A stretch of 64,000 nucleotides of DNA, taken from NCBI RefSeq assembly GCF_003984625.1, contig NZ_RWKH01000027.1, positions 1 through 64,000 on the forward strand, given 5' to 3'. Shown one piece after another: positions 55,596 to 64,000 of the stretch. This stretch comes from Variovorax sp. DXTD-1. GTDB taxonomy: Bacteria; Pseudomonadota; Gammaproteobacteria; Burkholderiales; Burkholderiaceae_C. Each line of letters begins with the position of its first letter. Within the stretch, counting starts at the first letter, position 1. The translations under genes and the position numbers were made by a program. Below the pieces are notes generated by a model that saw only the letters and a list, made by a program, of their open reading frames with translations, made no database searches and was not told the origin of the DNA.

Positions 55596-56519
55596 ATGGC
55601 CAAGGTTTTCATCGACGGCGAAGCCGGTACCACCGGCTTGCAAATTCGCGAGCGGCTCCAGACGATGCCGCAAATCGAACTCGTGAGCATTGCGCCCGAG
55701 CTGCGAAAAGACGTGAACGCCAAGCGCGAGCTGATGGCCGGCGTCGACCTGGTGGTGCTATGCCTGCACGACGACGCGGCTCGCGAATCGGTCGCGCTGA
55801 TCGACCAGCTGCCGGGCAAGAAGCCCAAGATCATCGACGCCTCCACCGCGCACCGCGTGGCGCCGGGCTGGGTGTTCGGTTTTCCTGAACTGGTGGAAGG
55901 CCACTGGCAGGCCGTGGCCGCGGCCGACCGCGTCGGCAACCCGGGCTGCTATGCCACGGGCGCCATCGCCATCGTGCGCCCGCTGGTCGATGCGGGCCTG
56001 CTGCCGGCCGACTTCCCGGTTTCGCTGCCCTCGGTCAGCGGCTATTCGGGTGGCGGACGGGCCATGATCGAAGAATACGAGGGCGACAAGGCGCCGCTTT
56101 TCGAAACCTATGCGCTCGGCCTCAAGCACAAGCACATTCCTGAAATCATGAAATACACCGGCCTCACCCGCCGGCCCGTCTTCATTCCTTCGGTGGGCAA
56201 CTTCAAACAGGGCATGCTCGTGCAGCTGCCGCTGCACCTCGACCTGCTGCCCGGCAAGCCGAAGGCCGGCGACCTGCACGACGCCATTGCCGCGCACTAC
56301 GCCAGGAGCAACACGCCCGAGCAGTTCGTGAAGGTGCTGCCGCCCACCGACAACGGCAAGCTCGACGCGCTGGCGCTCAACGACACCAACCAGCTCGAGA
56401 TTCGCGTGTTCCCGAACGAAGACCACCGACACGCGGTGGTGATTGCACGCCTGGACAACCTGGGCAAGGGCGCCAGCGGCGCCGCGGTGCAGAACCTGAA
56501 GCTGATGCTGGCGCTCTGA
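55596..56519 (+). CDS. argC: N-acetyl-gamma-glutamyl-phosphate reductase, type 2
   Basis: ArgC reduces N-acetylglutamyl phosphate to the semialdehyde in arginine synthesis. At 307 aa and with MAKVFIDGEAGTTGLQIRERL it belongs to the short AGPR type 2. The catalytic Cys lies in GNPGCYATGAIA, and the region PSVSGYSGGGRAMIEEYE and the His in HKHIPEI are conserved. No other arginine gene is near, the usual state for this subfamily. It is convergent with recX. Confidence 0.94.
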   Translation: MAKVFIDGEAGTTGLQIRERLQTMPQIELVSIAPELRKDVNAKRELMAGVDLVVLCLHDDAARESVALIDQLPGKKPKIIDASTAHRVAPGWVFGFPELVEGHWQAVAAADRVGNPGCYATGAIAIVRPLVDAGLLPADFPVSLPSVSGYSGGGRAMIEEYEGDKAPLFETYALGLKHKHIPEIMKYTGLTRRPVFIPSVGNFKQGMLVQLPLHLDLLPGKPKAGDLHDAIAAHYARSNTPEQFVKVLPPTDNGKLDALALNDTNQLEIRVFPNEDHRHAVVIARLDNLGKGASGAAVQNLKLMLAL

Positions 56520-56565
56520 GCGCCCTCTGCTGAGCCTCCCCTGGCAGGCCGGAGCACGCGCCCGG

Positions 56566-57018
56566 TCAGTCTTCGTCGAAATCGCTCCGGAGCACCTTCG
56601 CCACCACCGCGCCAGAAAAGCCGCGCGCCATCAGAAAGCGCATCTGCTTGGCCCGCTCCTTCGCATCGGCGGGCGGTGCGTCGAAACGGCGGCGCCACAA
56701 GGCCGTGGCGCGCTCTACTTCGGTGTCTTGCAGGCTGGCCACCGCTTCTGCGATGGCCTCGGGCGCAATGCCCTTGGCCTGCAGCTCCTGGCGCACCCGC
56801 AATGCGCCCGAGCGGGCGGCGCGCTGGTTCAGCACCGAGGCCACCACGCGCGGCTCGCTGATGAAGTCCTTGGCGGCCAGTTCGTCGAGCACGCGGGCCA
56901 GCGTGCCGGGCTCTTCTTCATGCCTGGCCAGCTTGCGCTCCAGTTCCGCACGCGAATGCTCGCGCTGGCTCAGGAGCCGCAATGCGCGGCCTTTGAGGGA
57001 GGGGGCACCGAATGCCAT
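56566..57018 (-). CDS. recX: Regulatory protein RecX
   Basis: RecX (150 aa) inhibits and tunes RecA filaments. The three helical repeats typical of the family are visible (LKGRALRLLSQREHSRAELERKL; SEPRVVASVLNQRAARSGALRVRQEL; ERAKQMRFLMARGFSGAVVAKVL). ATG 57018. It lies 49 bp downstream of recA, separated by a GC-rich hairpin without a T-run, so it is probably expressed by read-through. Confidence 0.92.
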   Translation of the reverse strand: MAFGAPSLKGRALRLLSQREHSRAELERKLARHEEEPGTLARVLDELAAKDFISEPRVVASVLNQRAARSGALRVRQELQAKGIAPEAIAEAVASLQDTEVERATALWRRRFDAPPADAKERAKQMRFLMARGFSGAVVAKVLRSDFDED

Positions 57019-57033
57019 GCCTGGTGGTCGCTC

Positions 57034-57057
57034 GCGCGGCCCCGCGAGAGGCCGCGC
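57034..57057 (-). repeat. Hairpin between recA and recX
   Basis: GCGCGGCC (57034-57041) pairs with GGCCGCGC (57050-57057). There is no T-run on the minus strand, so it may attenuate rather than end transcription into recX, as a recA-recX hairpin does in E. coli. Confidence 0.55.
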
Positions 57058-57067
57058 CGTACCTTGC

Positions 57068-58186
<1,119 letters not shown>

Positions 58187-58251
58187 GTGGAAATCTCCTT
58201 GAAAATCAACGGTTTGTGTGTGACTGCCATCCATCTGCCTTTAATCACAGG

Positions 58252-58267
58252 CTGGATGCTTGAACAG
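58252..58267 (-). promoter_or_regulatory. SOS (LexA) box of recA
   Basis: The minus strand reads CTGTTCAAGCATCCAG, matching CTGT-N8-ACAG at all but one of the conserved positions. It lies 66 bp upstream of the recA start and also within the region shared with the divergent marR-type gene. Confidence 0.8.
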
Positions 58268-58284
58268 TAGTGTAGGGGCTCATT

Positions 58285-58323
58285 GGTTTGAGTAAACCTA
58301 TTTTTTGGTCAGTTTGATTTACC
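58285..58323. promoter_or_regulatory. Candidate MarR operator repeats
   Basis: GGTTTGAGTAAACC (58285-58298) is a 5+5 inverted repeat; GGTCAGTTTGATTTACC (58307-58323) is a weaker related dyad. Both precede the marR-type gene directly. MarR proteins bind such dyads in their own promoters. Confidence 0.4.
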
Positions 58324-58332
58324 ATTTGGCGA

Positions 58333-58818
58333 ATGGCCGAAACCGCTTTTCCGACCGATCCCGATGCCTGGCGGCAAACCCATCTGGGCCGCCTGCTGGG
58401 CCACGCGATGCGCCGCTTCGACGAGCGCGTGCTCGAACTCATGGCGCACGACATCGATGTGCCGCTGGCGCTGTCGAACCTGGCCGCCCGCGCCCAGGTG
58501 AGCGCCGCGCACATCCACATCACGCGGCACCTGGCACGAGAGGGTTCGCGCCTGACCGAGCTGGCCGAGCGCGCCGGCATGACCAAGCAGGCGATGGGCG
58601 CGCTGGTGGACCAGTGCGAAGCCTGGGGCCTGGTCACACGAGGGCCCGACCCGTTCGATGCGCGGGCGCGGCGCGTGCTTTTCACCGCCGACGGACTGGC
58701 ATGGCTCGACGCCTTTCGCGGCGCCGTCACACAGGCCGAGCGCGAGTTCCGCGCCAGCGTCGGCAACGACGTCGCCACCGTGATAACCATCGGTCTGGAA
58801 GCGTACACAGCGGGCTAG
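58333..58818 (+). CDS. MarR family transcriptional regulator
   Basis: A 161-aa winged helix-turn-helix regulator (ITRHLAREGSRLTELAERAGMTKQAMGALVDQCEAWGLVTRGPDPFDARARRV, read from residue about 75), with flanking helices for dimerisation. Such proteins often repress their own promoter and a neighbouring efflux or stress gene; here no efflux gene is adjacent, so the target is uncertain. It starts 10 bp after a candidate operator dyad and is divergent from recA. The response-regulator gene begins 65 bp after its stop. Confidence 0.87.
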   Translation: MAETAFPTDPDAWRQTHLGRLLGHAMRRFDERVLELMAHDIDVPLALSNLAARAQVSAAHIHITRHLAREGSRLTELAERAGMTKQAMGALVDQCEAWGLVTRGPDPFDARARRVLFTADGLAWLDAFRGAVTQAEREFRASVGNDVATVITIGLEAYTAG

Positions 58819-58883
58819 ACTCGGCTGGGAGAGACAAATGTGAACGGCGCCGGCGCGGCGCCCGAACCGGCCGGAGGTGGCTC

Positions 58884-59558
58884 ATGCGGATTCTGATTGC
58901 CGAAGACGACCAGGTGCTGGCCGATGCCCTGCTGCGCAGCCTGCGCACCTCGGGCGCGGCGGTCGACCACGTGGCCAACGGTTCGCAGGCCGACACCGCG
59001 CTCATGACGCACAGCGAATTCGACCTGCTGATTCTCGACCTCGGGCTGCCCAGCCTGCACGGCATCGAGATCCTCAAGCGCCTGCGCGCACGCGGCTCGC
59101 AATTGCCGGTGCTGGTGCTCACCGCGGCCGACAGCGTGGAAGAACGCGTCAAGGGCCTGGACCACGGCGCCGACGACTACATGGCCAAGCCCTTCAGCCT
59201 GCAAGAGCTCGAAGCGCGCGTGCGGGCGCTCACGCGGCGCGGCATGGGCGCCACCAGCAACACCATCCGGCACGGCCCGCTGGTGTACGACCAGGCCGGC
59301 CGGGTGGCGACCATCGACGGCAAGATGGTCGAGCTCTCGGCGCGCGAACTCGGCCTGCTCGAGGTGCTGCTGCAGCGCGCCGGCCGCCTGGTCAGCAAGG
59401 ATCAGCTGGTGGAGCGCCTGTGCGAATGGGGCGAGGAAGTGAGCCTGAACGCGATCGAGGTGTACATCCACCGCCTGCGCAAGAAGATCGAGAAGGGGCC
59501 GGTGCGCATCGCCACGGTTCGCGGCCTCGGCTACTGCCTCGAAAAAATCCAGCAATGA
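58884..59558 (+). CDS. OmpR-type response regulator (TctD/QseB-like)
   Basis: A 224-aa regulator with a receiver domain (RILIAEDDQVLADALL; phospho-Asp in LLILDLGLPSLHG; Lys in MAKPFSLQEL) and a C-terminal winged helix of the OmpR type (VELSARELGLLEVLLQRAGRLVSKDQL; EVYIHRLRKKI; ATVRGLGYCLE). GGAGG precedes ATG 58884. The sensor kinase gene starts 38 bp downstream. The pair resembles TctD/TctE, but no tctCBA-type transporter is adjacent. Confidence 0.93.
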   Translation: MRILIAEDDQVLADALLRSLRTSGAAVDHVANGSQADTALMTHSEFDLLILDLGLPSLHGIEILKRLRARGSQLPVLVLTAADSVEERVKGLDHGADDYMAKPFSLQELEARVRALTRRGMGATSNTIRHGPLVYDQAGRVATIDGKMVELSARELGLLEVLLQRAGRLVSKDQLVERLCEWGEEVSLNAIEVYIHRLRKKIEKGPVRIATVRGLGYCLEKIQQ

Positions 59559-59596
59559 CACGCGGGCTTGCCCCGCGGCTTCGGAGGCCGTAAGCC

Positions 59597-61042
59597 TTGA
59601 AACTGTTCCAGCGCGCGCAGCGCTCCCTGTTCGGCGAAATCCTCGACTGGATGCTCACGCCGCTGCTGCTGCTGGTGCCGGTGAGCATCGGCGTCACGTG
59701 GCTGGTGGCCCAGGGCATTGCCAACGCGCCCTTCGACCGCGCGCTCGAATACAACGTGCAGACGCTGGCGCGGCTCGTCACGGTACAGCAGGGCCAGACG
59801 CAGTTCGTGCTGCCGCAGCCGGCGCGCGAAATCTTGCGGGCCGACGACGCCGACCGCGTGTACTACCAGCTGCTCGACAGCCACGGCAAGCTGCTGAGCG
59901 GCGAGTCCGACGTGCCGCATCCCAACATGGACGAGCCCCCGGTACCGGGCGTGGTCACGCTGCGCAACGGCGAAATGCGCGGCAAGCCGGTGCGGGTGGC
60001 CTCGCTCTGGCTGGCCAATGACGACGACGACTCGGCGCCCGCGCTGCTGCAGGTGGCCGAGACGCGCGAGAAGCAGTCGGTGCTGGCCATCGAAATCATC
60101 AAGGGCGTGCTGCTGCCGCAATTCGCGATCCTGCCGCTCGCGGTGCTGCTGATCTGGCTGGCGCTGGTGCGCGGCATCAAGCCGCTGTCGGTGGTGGAGG
60201 CGCGCATTCGCGAGCGCCGCCCGGGCGACTTGAGTCCGCTCGACGAATCGTCGGTGCCACTCGAGGTGGTGCCGCTGGTGTCTTCGGTCAACGAACTGCT
60301 CGACAAGCTCAACGACTCGATCCACACGCAAAAGCGCTTTCTTGCCGACGCCGCGCACCAGCTCAAGACGCCGCTCGCGGGCCTGCGCATGCAGGCCGAT
60401 CTGGCGCAGCGTGAAGGCGCCAACGCCGACGAGCTCAAGCAGTCGCTCAAGCAGATCGGCCGCGCCAGCGTGCGCGCCACGCACACAGTGAACCAGCTGC
60501 TCTCGCTCGCGCGCGCCGAAAGCACCGGTGCCGGCACGGGCCGCCAGCCCTGCGACCTGGCCCGGCTCACCATTGAAGTGGTGCGCGAAGCCGTGCCGCG
60601 TGCCATCGAGAAGCGCATCGACCTGGGCTACGACGGCGCCGAAGCGGGCGCGCCGGGCGTGGTGCTCGAAGGCAACCCGACCTTGCTGAAGGAACTGGTG
60701 CGCAACCTGGTCGACAACGCCATCAACTACACGCCGTCGACCCCTGAGCGGCCGGGCGTGATCACCGCGCGCGTACTGGCCGACCCTTTCGGGCATGTGG
60801 TGCTGCTGCAGGTGGAAGACAACGGCCCGGGCATTGCGGAATCCGATCGCGAGCTGGTGTTCGAGCCGTTCTACCGCGTGCTCGGCAACGAGGCCGACGG
60901 CTCCGGGCTGGGCTTGCCGATCGTGCGGGAGATTGCCAACCAGCACCATGCGCAGGTCAAGCTCGAAGACGCACATCCGGGCCGGCAACCGCCGGGCGCG
61001 CGCTTCACGGTGCGCTTCGAGGGCGAAGAGCTGGCGTCTTGA
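59597..61042 (+). CDS. Sensor histidine kinase (TctE/QseC-like)
   Basis: A 481-aa membrane kinase: an N-terminal membrane segment (LDWMLTPLLLLVPVSIGVTW), a periplasmic 2CSK_N-type domain of about 130 residues, a second segment (FAILPLAVLLIWLALVRGI), then HisKA (FLADAAHQLKTPLAGLRMQ, His in AHQLKTP) and HATPase (NLVDNAINYTPS, EDNGPGIAESD, GSGLGLPIVREIA). TTG 59597 is the start, supported by GGAGG at 59583-59587. It is the partner of the regulator immediately upstream. Stimulus unknown; carboxylate sensing is typical of the TctE group. Confidence 0.92.
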   Translation: MKLFQRAQRSLFGEILDWMLTPLLLLVPVSIGVTWLVAQGIANAPFDRALEYNVQTLARLVTVQQGQTQFVLPQPAREILRADDADRVYYQLLDSHGKLLSGESDVPHPNMDEPPVPGVVTLRNGEMRGKPVRVASLWLANDDDDSAPALLQVAETREKQSVLAIEIIKGVLLPQFAILPLAVLLIWLALVRGIKPLSVVEARIRERRPGDLSPLDESSVPLEVVPLVSSVNELLDKLNDSIHTQKRFLADAAHQLKTPLAGLRMQADLAQREGANADELKQSLKQIGRASVRATHTVNQLLSLARAESTGAGTGRQPCDLARLTIEVVREAVPRAIEKRIDLGYDGAEAGAPGVVLEGNPTLLKELVRNLVDNAINYTPSTPERPGVITARVLADPFGHVVLLQVEDNGPGIAESDRELVFEPFYRVLGNEADGSGLGLPIVREIANQHHAQVKLEDAHPGRQPPGARFTVRFEGEELAS

Positions 61043-61054
61043 GCGGCAGCGCCT

Positions 61055-61264
61055 TCAGGGCGCGGCGGTGGTGTTGCCGTTGCCGGTCTTGCCGTCCTTG
61101 CGGATCTGCAGCCACTCGGGATGAACCTGGCGCGAGAGGCGCTGCGGCTCGCGCTCGGTAATGCCGGCCGGCATCAATCCGAAGCCGGCCAGGTCGCCGC
61201 GGGCCCACAGCCAATAGCCGACATTGGCCAGGACGAGAACGATCAGTGCAAGGCGCAACTTCAT
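61055..61264 (-). CDS. Small membrane-anchored protein, SPOR-family N-terminus
   Basis: A 69-aa protein with one N-terminal hydrophobic segment (LRLALIVLVLANVGYWLW) and the segment PAGITEREPQRLSRQVHPEWLQI, which is like the start of SPOR-domain proteins found next to birA in Comamonadaceae. The SPOR domain itself is absent, so the gene is either a natural short form or truncated. Start ATG 61264 lies 8 bp after the birA stop, suggesting co-expression. It is convergent with the sensor kinase. Confidence 0.7.
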   Translation of the reverse strand: MKLRLALIVLVLANVGYWLWARGDLAGFGLMPAGITEREPQRLSRQVHPEWLQIRKDGKTGNGNTTAAP

Positions 61265-61272
61265 GGTGGGTC

Positions 61273-62097
61273 TCAAAAAGCCATGCCGCGAGGACGCACG
61301 CTGACTTCGTCGCTCGAGACCATCTGCAAGCCCCCGGCCGTGCGCACCTGCAGTTCGCCGCCCCAGGCCACGCCTTCGCACGTGCCGAAGCTGCCGTCGC
61401 TGAGCTGGACTTCGCGCCCGCGCAACGCGTCACGCGCGGCAAAACGCTCGGCAAAGGGTGCGAAGCCCTGCGCCTCGAAGGCCTGCACGCTCTGCACCAG
61501 CGGTGTGGCAAGTTCAGCAAGCACTTGGGGCGCCGTGGCGTCAGGGCGCCATTGGCGCAGCCACGCGGGCGGCGTGCGCATGCCCCCGGCTTCACGGGGG
61601 CCGATGTTGATGCCGATGCCGATCACCAGGTAGCGCGGCGCGGTCGCCGCATCGGTACGGCCCGCATGCGGCATGGCGGTTTCGATCAGGATGCCGGCCA
61701 GCTTGCGGTCGTTCACCCACAGGTCGTTGGGCCACTTGAGCGCCACCTTCGCATCGCCCGACGGGTCGAGGCTTTCCGCCACGCTGACACCCACGGCCAG
61801 CGAGAGACCCGACCAGTCGCGCGGCGCGAGCGGCAGGCCCAGCGAAAAGGTGAGCGAGGCGGCGTTTTGCTGCTCGCCCTGCTGCGCGCTTTGCCAGGGC
61901 CGGCCAAGACGGCCGCGCCCGGCGGTCTGGCGCTCGGCCACCAGGAGCACCGGCTCGGCGCGGCCGGCGCGCGCGCGGCGCATGAGCTCGGTGTTGGTCG
62001 AGTCGATCTCGGCCACGGCCTCGACCGCGAAGCCGGGCAAGAGCGGCGCCACCGCCGCGGCAATCCGGTCTTCGAACCAGTCGGCCATGGTGCTCAT
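61273..62097 (-). CDS. birA: Biotin--[acetyl-CoA-carboxylase] ligase
   Basis: BirA makes biotinyl-AMP and attaches biotin to the BCCP subunit of acetyl-CoA carboxylase. 274 aa with the catalytic loop AERQTAGRGRLGRPW, the substrate motif IDSTNTELMRRA and KWPNDLWVNDRKLAGIL. The N-terminal helix-turn-helix of E. coli BirA is missing, so this form is a ligase only and not a repressor. ATG 62097 (62088 is an in-frame alternative) lies 2 bp from the SET-domain gene stop, a tight operon. Confidence 0.92.
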   Translation of the reverse strand: MSTMADWFEDRIAAAVAPLLPGFAVEAVAEIDSTNTELMRRARAGRAEPVLLVAERQTAGRGRLGRPWQSAQQGEQQNAASLTFSLGLPLAPRDWSGLSLAVGVSVAESLDPSGDAKVALKWPNDLWVNDRKLAGILIETAMPHAGRTDAATAPRYLVIGIGINIGPREAGGMRTPPAWLRQWRPDATAPQVLAELATPLVQSVQAFEAQGFAPFAERFAARDALRGREVQLSDGSFGTCEGVAWGGELQVRTAGGLQMVSSDEVSVRPRGMAF

Positions 62098-62099
62098 GC

Positions 62100-62729
62100 T
62101 CAGCCCTTGTCGGCCTCGTCCTTTTTGGCTTTCTTTTTTTCCGACTTCTTTTCAGCCTTTTTCTCGGCTTTCTTGTCTGCCTTTTTCGCTTCTTTTTTCT
62201 CGGCCTTTTTCTTTTCGGCCTTCTGCTTGGCTTTTTTCTTCTTTTTCTTTTCTTCGTCTTCGTCCTTGGGCGTCAGCAGCGTGCCGCGGCAATTCTCGGA
62301 GCCGCACCAGCACGGAAACTCGGCCAGCAGCTTCGGCGTGTAGGGCTCATCGATGATCAGGCCGTAGTCGTAGTTGAGCTCTTCTCCTGCAGCAATGTTG
62401 CGCAGCGCCTTGATATAAACGCGCCCGTTGACTTCGTCGGCCTCGCAGTTCGGCTCGCACGAATGATTGATCCAGCGCGCGGCATTGCCGTTCACGTTGC
62501 CGTCGATCACACGGCCGTCGTCGATGTGGAAGTAGAAGGTGTGGTTGGGCTGGGACGGGTCGTGCGGATGGCGGCGCAGCGCCTCTTTCCAGTTGATGAC
62601 CTCGCCCTTGTATTCGATCAGCGTCTCGCCTTCGGCCAGATCGTCCACGGCGAACACGCCGTTGCCGTGGACATCCGAACGCCGCATCTGAATGCGGCGG
62701 CCGGCGAATTGTGGGGATTTGGAAGGCAT
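62100..62729 (-). CDS. SET-domain protein lysine methyltransferase with Lys-rich tail
   Basis: A 209-aa protein. Residues about 10-155 form a SET domain: GNGVFAVDDLAEGETLIEYKGE, ARWINHSCEPNCEADEVN (the NHSC core) and GEELNYDYG, plus a Cys cluster (FPCWCGSENCRG) like a post-SET zinc site. The final 50 residues are an unbroken run of Lys, Ala and Glu (histone H1-like). A bacterial SET enzyme would methylate lysines of an unknown protein. The start is ATG 62729; the gene is 2 bp upstream of birA. Confidence 0.9.
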   Translation of the reverse strand: MPSKSPQFAGRRIQMRRSDVHGNGVFAVDDLAEGETLIEYKGEVINWKEALRRHPHDPSQPNHTFYFHIDDGRVIDGNVNGNAARWINHSCEPNCEADEVNGRVYIKALRNIAAGEELNYDYGLIIDEPYTPKLLAEFPCWCGSENCRGTLLTPKDEDEEKKKKKKAKQKAEKKKAEKKEAKKADKKAEKKAEKKSEKKKAKKDEADKG

Positions 62730-62750
62730 CGCCGAAGTCTGTTAGGTTGA

Positions 62751-62787
62751 ATATGCACACATGCGCGTGTGCGCGTGCGCACACGCG
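62751..62787. repeat. Alternating purine-pyrimidine tract with palindrome
   Basis: All 37 bases alternate purine/pyrimidine, mostly GC/GT, a strong Z-DNA-prone tract. Inside it CGCGTGTGCGC (62764-62774) and its exact complement (62777-62787) form an 11-bp palindrome with a 2-nt loop. It lies in the divergent space between the SET gene and topB. Confidence 0.85.
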
Positions 62788-62809
62788 GGAAGCCGCAGAT
62801 TGTATGTGG

Positions 62810-62890
62810 CCCCCACGCTCGCGCACGGCGTGTCGTCGCTGCCCCCGGAGGGGGCCGCAGGCCGCCTTGAGGCGGCTCGGCGCCGGCCTG
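62810..62890. repeat. GC-rich intergenic dyad element upstream of topB
   Basis: Two consecutive hairpins: GCCCCC/GGGGGC (62841-62855) and GCCGCC/GGCGGC (62861-62876). The layout resembles the REP-like intergenic elements I recall from Comamonadaceae. No second copy was noticed in this window. Confidence 0.5.
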
Positions 62891-62911
62891 GGAACTCTTT
62901 TAGGAATGTTG

Positions 62912-64000
62912 ATGAAGACTTTGGTAATTGCAGAAAAGCCGTCGGTGGCACAGGACATCGTCCGTGCGCTCACGCCGGTGGCCGGCAAGTTCGACAAACA
63001 TGACGAGCATTTCGAGAACGAAAGCTATGTCGTGACCAGCGCTGTCGGCCACCTGGTCGAAATCCAGGCGCCCGAAGAGTTCGACGTCAAGCGGGGCAAG
63101 TGGAGCTTCGCGAACCTGCCGGTGATTCCGCCCCACTTCGACCTGAAGCCGGTCGACAAGACGAAGACGCGCCTGAACGCCGTGGTCAAGCAGGCCAAGC
63201 GCAAGGACGTGACGCAACTCATCAACGCCTGCGACGCGGGCCGCGAGGGTGAGCTGATCTTCCGCCTCATCGAGCAGTACGCGGGCGGCAAGACCGGCCT
63301 GAACAAGCCGGTGAAGCGCCTGTGGCTGCAATCGATGACGCCGCAGGCCATTCGCGACGGCTTCGACGCGCTGCGCACCGAAAAGCAGATGCAGGGCCTG
63401 GCCGACGCCGCGCGCTCGCGCTCCGAGGCCGACTGGCTGGTGGGCATCAACGGCACGCGGGCCATGACGGCTTTCAATTCGCGCGACGGCGGCTTCTTTC
63501 TGACGACGGTGGGCCGCGTGCAGACGCCCACGCTCTCGGTGGTGGTCGAGCGCGAGGAAAAAATCCGCAAGTTCGTGAGCCGCGACTACTGGGAAATCCA
63601 CGGCGCGTTCCAGGCCGAGGCCGGCCAGTACCCGGGCAAGTGGTTCGACGCCAACTTCAAGAAGCCGCCGCCGGGCCCCGACGGCGTGGCCGACGCGGAA
63701 ATCCGCGCCGACCGCGTATGGAGCGAGCGCGAAGCGAGCGAAATAGCCGATGCGGCACGCGGCAAGCCCGCCACGGTGACGGAAGAGAGCAAGCCCACCA
63801 CCCAGGCTTCGCCGATGCTGTTCGACCTGACCTCGCTGCAGCGCGAGGCCAACGGCCGCTTCGGCTTCTCGGCCAAGACCACGCTGGCGCTGGCGCAGAG
63901 CCTGTACGAACGCCACAAGGCGCTGACCTACCCGCGGACCGACTCGCGCGCGCTGCCTGAGGACTACCTGCCGGTGGTCAAGGACACGATGAAGATGCTC
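62912..64000 (+). CDS. topB: DNA topoisomerase III (partial, runs off the edge)
   Basis: TopB is a type IA topoisomerase that decatenates and relaxes negatively supercoiled DNA. The first 363 residues are present and in frame to the last base: the TOPRIM start KTLVIAEKPSVAQDIVRALT, the acidic motif NACDAGREGELIFRLI, SRSEADWLVGINGTRAMT and the catalytic Tyr (residue 340) in LTYPRTDSR. ATG 62912 is preferred to ATG 62906 because AGGA (62902-62905) is then 6 nt away. The 3' end lies beyond the window. Confidence 0.93.
   Translation, partial: MKTLVIAEKPSVAQDIVRALTPVAGKFDKHDEHFENESYVVTSAVGHLVEIQAPEEFDVKRGKWSFANLPVIPPHFDLKPVDKTKTRLNAVVKQAKRKDVTQLINACDAGREGELIFRLIEQYAGGKTGLNKPVKRLWLQSMTPQAIRDGFDALRTEKQMQGLADAARSRSEADWLVGINGTRAMTAFNSRDGGFFLTTVGRVQTPTLSVVVEREEKIRKFVSRDYWEIHGAFQAEAGQYPGKWFDANFKKPPPGPDGVADAEIRADRVWSEREASEIADAARGKPATVTEESKPTTQASPMLFDLTSLQREANGRFGFSAKTTLALAQSLYERHKALTYPRTDSRALPEDYLPVVKDTMKML

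Overview
The window is a single contiguous stretch of high-GC bacterial chromosome. It has dense, short-spaced genes and frequent TTG/GTG starts. The gene set (PhoX, type II ArgC, CHASE2 cyclase, TctD/TctE-like two-component pair, DUF3717/DUF1289 protein, betaproteobacterial glnE-yhdP-nitrilase block) points to a betaproteobacterium of the family Comamonadaceae, most like Variovorax. That assignment is inference from gene content; no database was searched. I see no tRNA, rRNA, CRISPR array, insertion sequence or prophage.

Layout. 0-10 kb: two tandem lipoproteins; a stand-alone pyruvate-dehydrogenase-type E1 divergent from an Lrp/AsnC regulator; a Tat-exported PhoX phosphatase; lytic transglycosylase MltA with a tiny membrane ORF starting on the opposite strand at the same CATG; two OmpA-type lipoproteins. 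10-21.6 kb: leftward operon yhdP - nitrilase - sensor kinase - FixJ-type regulator, divergent from glnE, which is followed by rlpA. 21.6-25.7 kb: an ECF41 sigma factor and its AhpD-like partner, each with a perfect ECF41 promoter; a di-iron ferritin-like protein; periplasmic glutathione peroxidase; GST. 25.7-34.3 kb: purB; PepSY protein plus TonB-dependent receptor; yaeQ; two small Cys-rich proteins; a TerC protein behind a yybP-ykoY (Mn2+) riboswitch; a small holin-like membrane protein. 34.3-38.1 kb: bepA, moaC and a PglL-type pilin glycosyltransferase. 38.2-47.7 kb: type IV pilus locus (pilE-fimT-pilV-pilW-pilX-pilY1 rightward, PilY1 carrying a PA14 domain; two pilA genes leftward, each with a sigma-54 promoter). 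47.8-53.2 kb: leftward block of a metallo-beta-lactamase-fold phosphodiesterase-like protein, CHASE2 adenylate cyclase, FHA protein, PP2C phosphatase and a second TerC. 53.2-58.3 kb: sucCD, argC, recX, recA with an SOS box. 58.3-64 kb: MarR, a two-component system, a small membrane protein, birA, a SET-domain protein with a Lys-rich tail, a Z-DNA-prone palindrome, and the start of topB, which runs off the right edge.

Working together: the pilus genes, the pilin glycosyltransferase and the neighbouring cAMP-signalling genes look like one surface-motility neighbourhood. The ECF41 pair is a self-contained regulatory unit with both promoters readable in the sequence. The TerC riboswitch suggests manganese-responsive control. 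The rest is largely housekeeping.
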